Of a stretch of 6,913 nucleotides of DNA, positions 4,518 to 6,913 are shown piece after piece; position 1 is the first letter of the stretch, and each line of letters opens with the position of its first letter. Both the position numbers and the translations under genes were made by a program. The DNA lies in contig DBVJ01000051.1 of the NCBI GenBank assembly GCA_002308115.1, forward strand, positions 2,873 through 9,785, in the 5' to 3' direction. This stretch comes from Lachnospiraceae bacterium UBA1267 (GTDB lineage: Bacteria; Bacillota; Clostridia; Lachnospirales; Lachnospiraceae). The notes beneath the pieces were generated by a model, which saw only the letters and a list, made by a program, of their open reading frames with translations, made no database searches and had not been told where the DNA came from.

Positions 4518-5737
4518 CGGAGTTCGTATTCCCTCTTCGGTCTTCCCGGCTTTTCGGGTCTCGGAAGCCCTGTCACTCGTGAGACCACGTCGGCAGTCTT
4601 GTCCGCGAGCTCACGCCGCGCACTCCTGCTCTTCAGGCTGTCATACAGTTCGTCCGCCGGCACGACCGAAAGATAATGATCCTCGGTGATGACGATACGG
4701 ATGACCGAGAACGTGGTTTTCACGATGACGCCGTCCCGGACGTAAATGTGCGCGGCAAGTCCGAAATCGGGCAGCGAGTCATTCGTGGACCAGATCGTGT
4801 CGCTGTACATGGTCACATTTCCCAGTGAATAGAAGCAGGGAACGCCGTTTAAGATATCCGCGGGCTGCGTGGTGTGGGAATGCGCCATGAAAATGGCGTC
4901 AGCGCCCATGTTGAGGATTTTCTTCATGACATAGCGGGAGCCCAGACCGGGCGCCGGATTAAACTGTCCGCCCGAATGCGGCAGCACCAGTATGAGATCC
5001 GCTTTCTTCCCGGCTTCCCGGATGGTCTCTTCCATCCATTTCATGCCCGCGTCGTAGATCGCCGGCTCGAAACAGTCATCCGCGTACGGATTCGGCACGC
5101 CCATCGCATTTTTCAGACGGACGCCCTCCTCCCATGTGAGTTCACGCCCAAGAAGTTCTTCGAAAAGCGCGCGGGTCTTTAGTTGTTCAGGTGTCTTCGT
5201 CGTATTGGACGGCTGCTTCAGGCCCGGTATCTTCGCGGTGTGCAGGTTCAGAAGCTTCCGGTCGTCGTCCGTAAGGCGCACATGGTTCACCGTCTCGTTG
5301 ACGCCGTAGGTAGATGCGACGACCGCGATCCGCGTGCTGCCGAGGGTAAAGTAAAATGCCCGGTCTTCCGCTTCGTTTCTTCTTGTTCCGGTGTGCGGAA
5401 GGCCGATCTCATCGAGTTTGTCCAGGGTTTTCCGCATGCCTTCCATGCCGCGGTCGACCGCATGGTTATTGGCTGTGGAGACCAGATCCACCCCCAGCGC
5501 CTTGATCGCCTCCGGAAAGCTGTCCGGCGCGTTGAAGCTGGCCAGCCATTCCGTATAGCCCAACTCTTCTCCCGCGACCGGCGTTTCCATGTTTCCGATC
5601 ACGTAGTCCGCTTCGGAAAGCAACGTTTGAAGCGGTTTGAGCGCCGTGAGGAAATCGTATCCTCTATCCTCAGCCGCGCGAAGAAACGGCGGCTCGCACA
5701 TGATATCGCCCAGTACCGTGATCTTATAGTTTTCCAT
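4514..5737 (-). CDS. CapA family protein (metallophosphatase-like fold)
   Basis: A 407-residue member of the CapA/PGA_cap family, related to calcineurin-like metallophosphatases. Motifs in order: VLGDIM (8-13, D11), GNMETP (48-53, E51), STANNHAVDRG (87-97, N91, H92), LPHSGGQ (252-258, H254) and AHSHTTQP (285-292, H286, H288), followed by CFYSLGN (301-307). These are the expected metal-site residues. The founding member takes part in poly-gamma-glutamate capsule formation, but many CapA homologues lie outside capsule operons, and no capBC-like gene is visible here. There is no signal peptide or membrane anchor, so it appears cytoplasmic and its substrate is unknown. The ATG at 5737 has GGAGG (5747-5751). 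The ATP synthase terminator sits just upstream with no clear promoter after it. It overlaps the GIY-YIG gene by four bases. Confidence 0.9.
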   Translation of the reverse strand: MENYKITVLGDIMCEPPFLRAAEDRGYDFLTALKPLQTLLSEADYVIGNMETPVAGEELGYTEWLASFNAPDSFPEAIKALGVDLVSTANNHAVDRGMEGMRKTLDKLDEIGLPHTGTRRNEAEDRAFYFTLGSTRIAVVASTYGVNETVNHVRLTDDDRKLLNLHTAKIPGLKQPSNTTKTPEQLKTRALFEELLGRELTWEEGVRLKNAMGVPNPYADDCFEPAIYDAGMKWMEETIREAGKKADLILVLPHSGGQFNPAPGLGSRYVMKKILNMGADAIFMAHSHTTQPADILNGVPCFYSLGNVTMYSDTIWSTNDSLPDFGLAAHIYVRDGVIVKTTFSVIRIVITEDHYLSVVPADELYDSLKSRSARRELADKTADVVSRVTGLPRPEKPGRPKREYELR

Positions 5738-5760
5738 GTTTCGTGGCCTCCGTTTTCAAA

Positions 5761-5790
5761 TAAAGAAAAACGGGCGGCAGCCGCCCGTTT
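5761..5790 (-). terminator. Intrinsic terminator of the ATP synthase operon
   Basis: A strong G/C stem AAACGGGCG/CGCCCGTTT (5768-5776 and 5782-5790), five-base loop, followed on the minus strand by a T-rich tract (5770-5761). It begins seven bases after the atpC stop codon and lies 10 bases before the GGAGG site of the CapA-like gene. Confidence 0.92.
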
Positions 5791-5796
5791 CTTCTC

Positions 5797-6189
5797 TCAC
5801 CCTTTACTGGCCTCGATTCGCGCGATCGCCCGGCGCAGCCGGATCTCATCCTTGGCGGAAGATCCGTCCTCCTGAAGGGCGCGCTCGGCTTTGATGCGGT
5901 CTTCTTCCGCACGGTTCCGGTCGATCTCTTCCGGCCATTCCGCGATCTGCGCGAGCACCGTGACGCGGTCCGGCAGGATCTCCGCAAAGCCTTTGTGCAT
6001 CGCGGCTTTCCGGTCTTCGTTCCCGCTCCGGATCAGAAGAACGCCCGGAGCCAGCATCAAGGTCAGCGCCTCATGGCCGGGGTAGATGCCTACCCGGCCT
6101 TCTTCTGTCGTAAACTCCGAAAAGCTCACATCGCCTTCAAAAAAGGTCCTTTCCGGGGTGATGATGGTCAGATGAAATGTTGACGCCAT
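5797..6189 (-). CDS. atpC: ATP synthase F1 subunit epsilon
   Basis: A 130-residue epsilon subunit, normal length. The N-terminal beta-sandwich begins FHLTIITPERTFFEGDV (5-21) and contains the family motif GRVGIYPGHEAL (31-42). The C-terminal helical hairpin (about 87-127) carries IDRNRA (89-94), matching the I/LDxxRA ATP-binding motif known from Bacillus epsilon, and arginines R119, R120 and R124 in the last helix. Epsilon forms the central stalk with gamma and inhibits ATP hydrolysis when extended; ATP sensing here is inferred from the motif. It follows atpD by 70 bases and is the last gene of the operon. The Shine-Dalgarno sequence is weak (CAGG about 10 bases before ATG). Confidence 0.96.
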   Translation of the reverse strand: MASTFHLTIITPERTFFEGDVSFSEFTTEEGRVGIYPGHEALTLMLAPGVLLIRSGNEDRKAAMHKGFAEILPDRVTVLAQIAEWPEEIDRNRAEEDRIKAERALQEDGSSAKDEIRLRRAIARIEASKG

Positions 6190-6228
6190 AATCCGTAAAC
6201 CTGCCGATAAAGCCCGTTTATTTGCCTT

Positions 6229-6249
6229 TGAGCCGCGTTTTCCGGCTCA
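6229..6249 (-). other. Hairpin in the atpD-atpC gap
   Basis: A 7-bp perfect stem TGAGCCG/CGGCTCA (6229-6235 and 6243-6249) with a seven-base loop, starting 10 bases after the atpD stop. No T run follows, so it is not an intrinsic terminator; it may protect the 3' end of atpD mRNA or mark a processing site. Confidence 0.55.
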
Positions 6250-6259
6250 GTCCAGTCTG

Positions 6260-6913
<654 letters not shown>

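Noticed and set aside
5183..5875. Plus-strand open frame of 230 codons
   Set aside because: It is antisense to the CapA-like gene and the end of atpC, crosses the ATP synthase terminator and shows no known motif.

Overview
The window looks like chromosome from a Gram-positive, Firmicutes/Clostridia-type bacterium of moderate-to-high G+C. The evidence is an F1 ATP synthase beta-epsilon gene end, a four-cysteine ribosomal protein L28, the Asp23-FakA (YloU-YloV) gene pair, good AGGAGG-type ribosome binding sites, and a tRNA gene without an encoded CCA. No genus can be named from the sequence alone. All protein genes lie on the minus strand; the only plus-strand gene is a tRNA.

Reading in the direction of minus-strand transcription (high to low coordinates): the window opens inside atpD (3' half), followed by atpC and an intrinsic terminator closing the ATP synthase operon. 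Next are a cytoplasmic CapA-family metallophosphatase-like gene and a UPF0213 GIY-YIG gene that overlap by ATGA, so they are probably translationally coupled. Then comes rpmB (L28) with its own promoter and terminator, followed by a PlsC-like acyltransferase carrying an internal zinc ribbon. That gene converges on a threonine tRNA (CGT), and the two share a symmetrical terminator. The tRNA has a textbook promoter (TTGACA/TATAAT) that diverges from the promoter of a neutral/alkaline ceramidase-family gene. The last two genes are asp23 (yloU) and the start of fakA (yloV), which share one promoter.

Functionally the window is mostly housekeeping (ATP synthesis, ribosome, tRNA). Three genes relate to lipid or acyl metabolism: FakA makes acyl-phosphate from fatty acids, the PlsC-like protein is a predicted acyltransferase, and the ceramidase-like protein is a predicted amidase/hydrolase. 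In Bacillus rpmB, yloU and yloV are close neighbours; here the acyltransferase, the tRNA and the ceramidase-like gene sit between them. I see no mobile element, CRISPR array, defence system or clearly new system. The points most worth a second look are the ceramidase-like protein with an altered nucleophile position and no signal peptide, the zinc-ribbon acyltransferase, the two terminators placed directly before ribosome binding sites, and the compact divergent promoter region at the tRNA.
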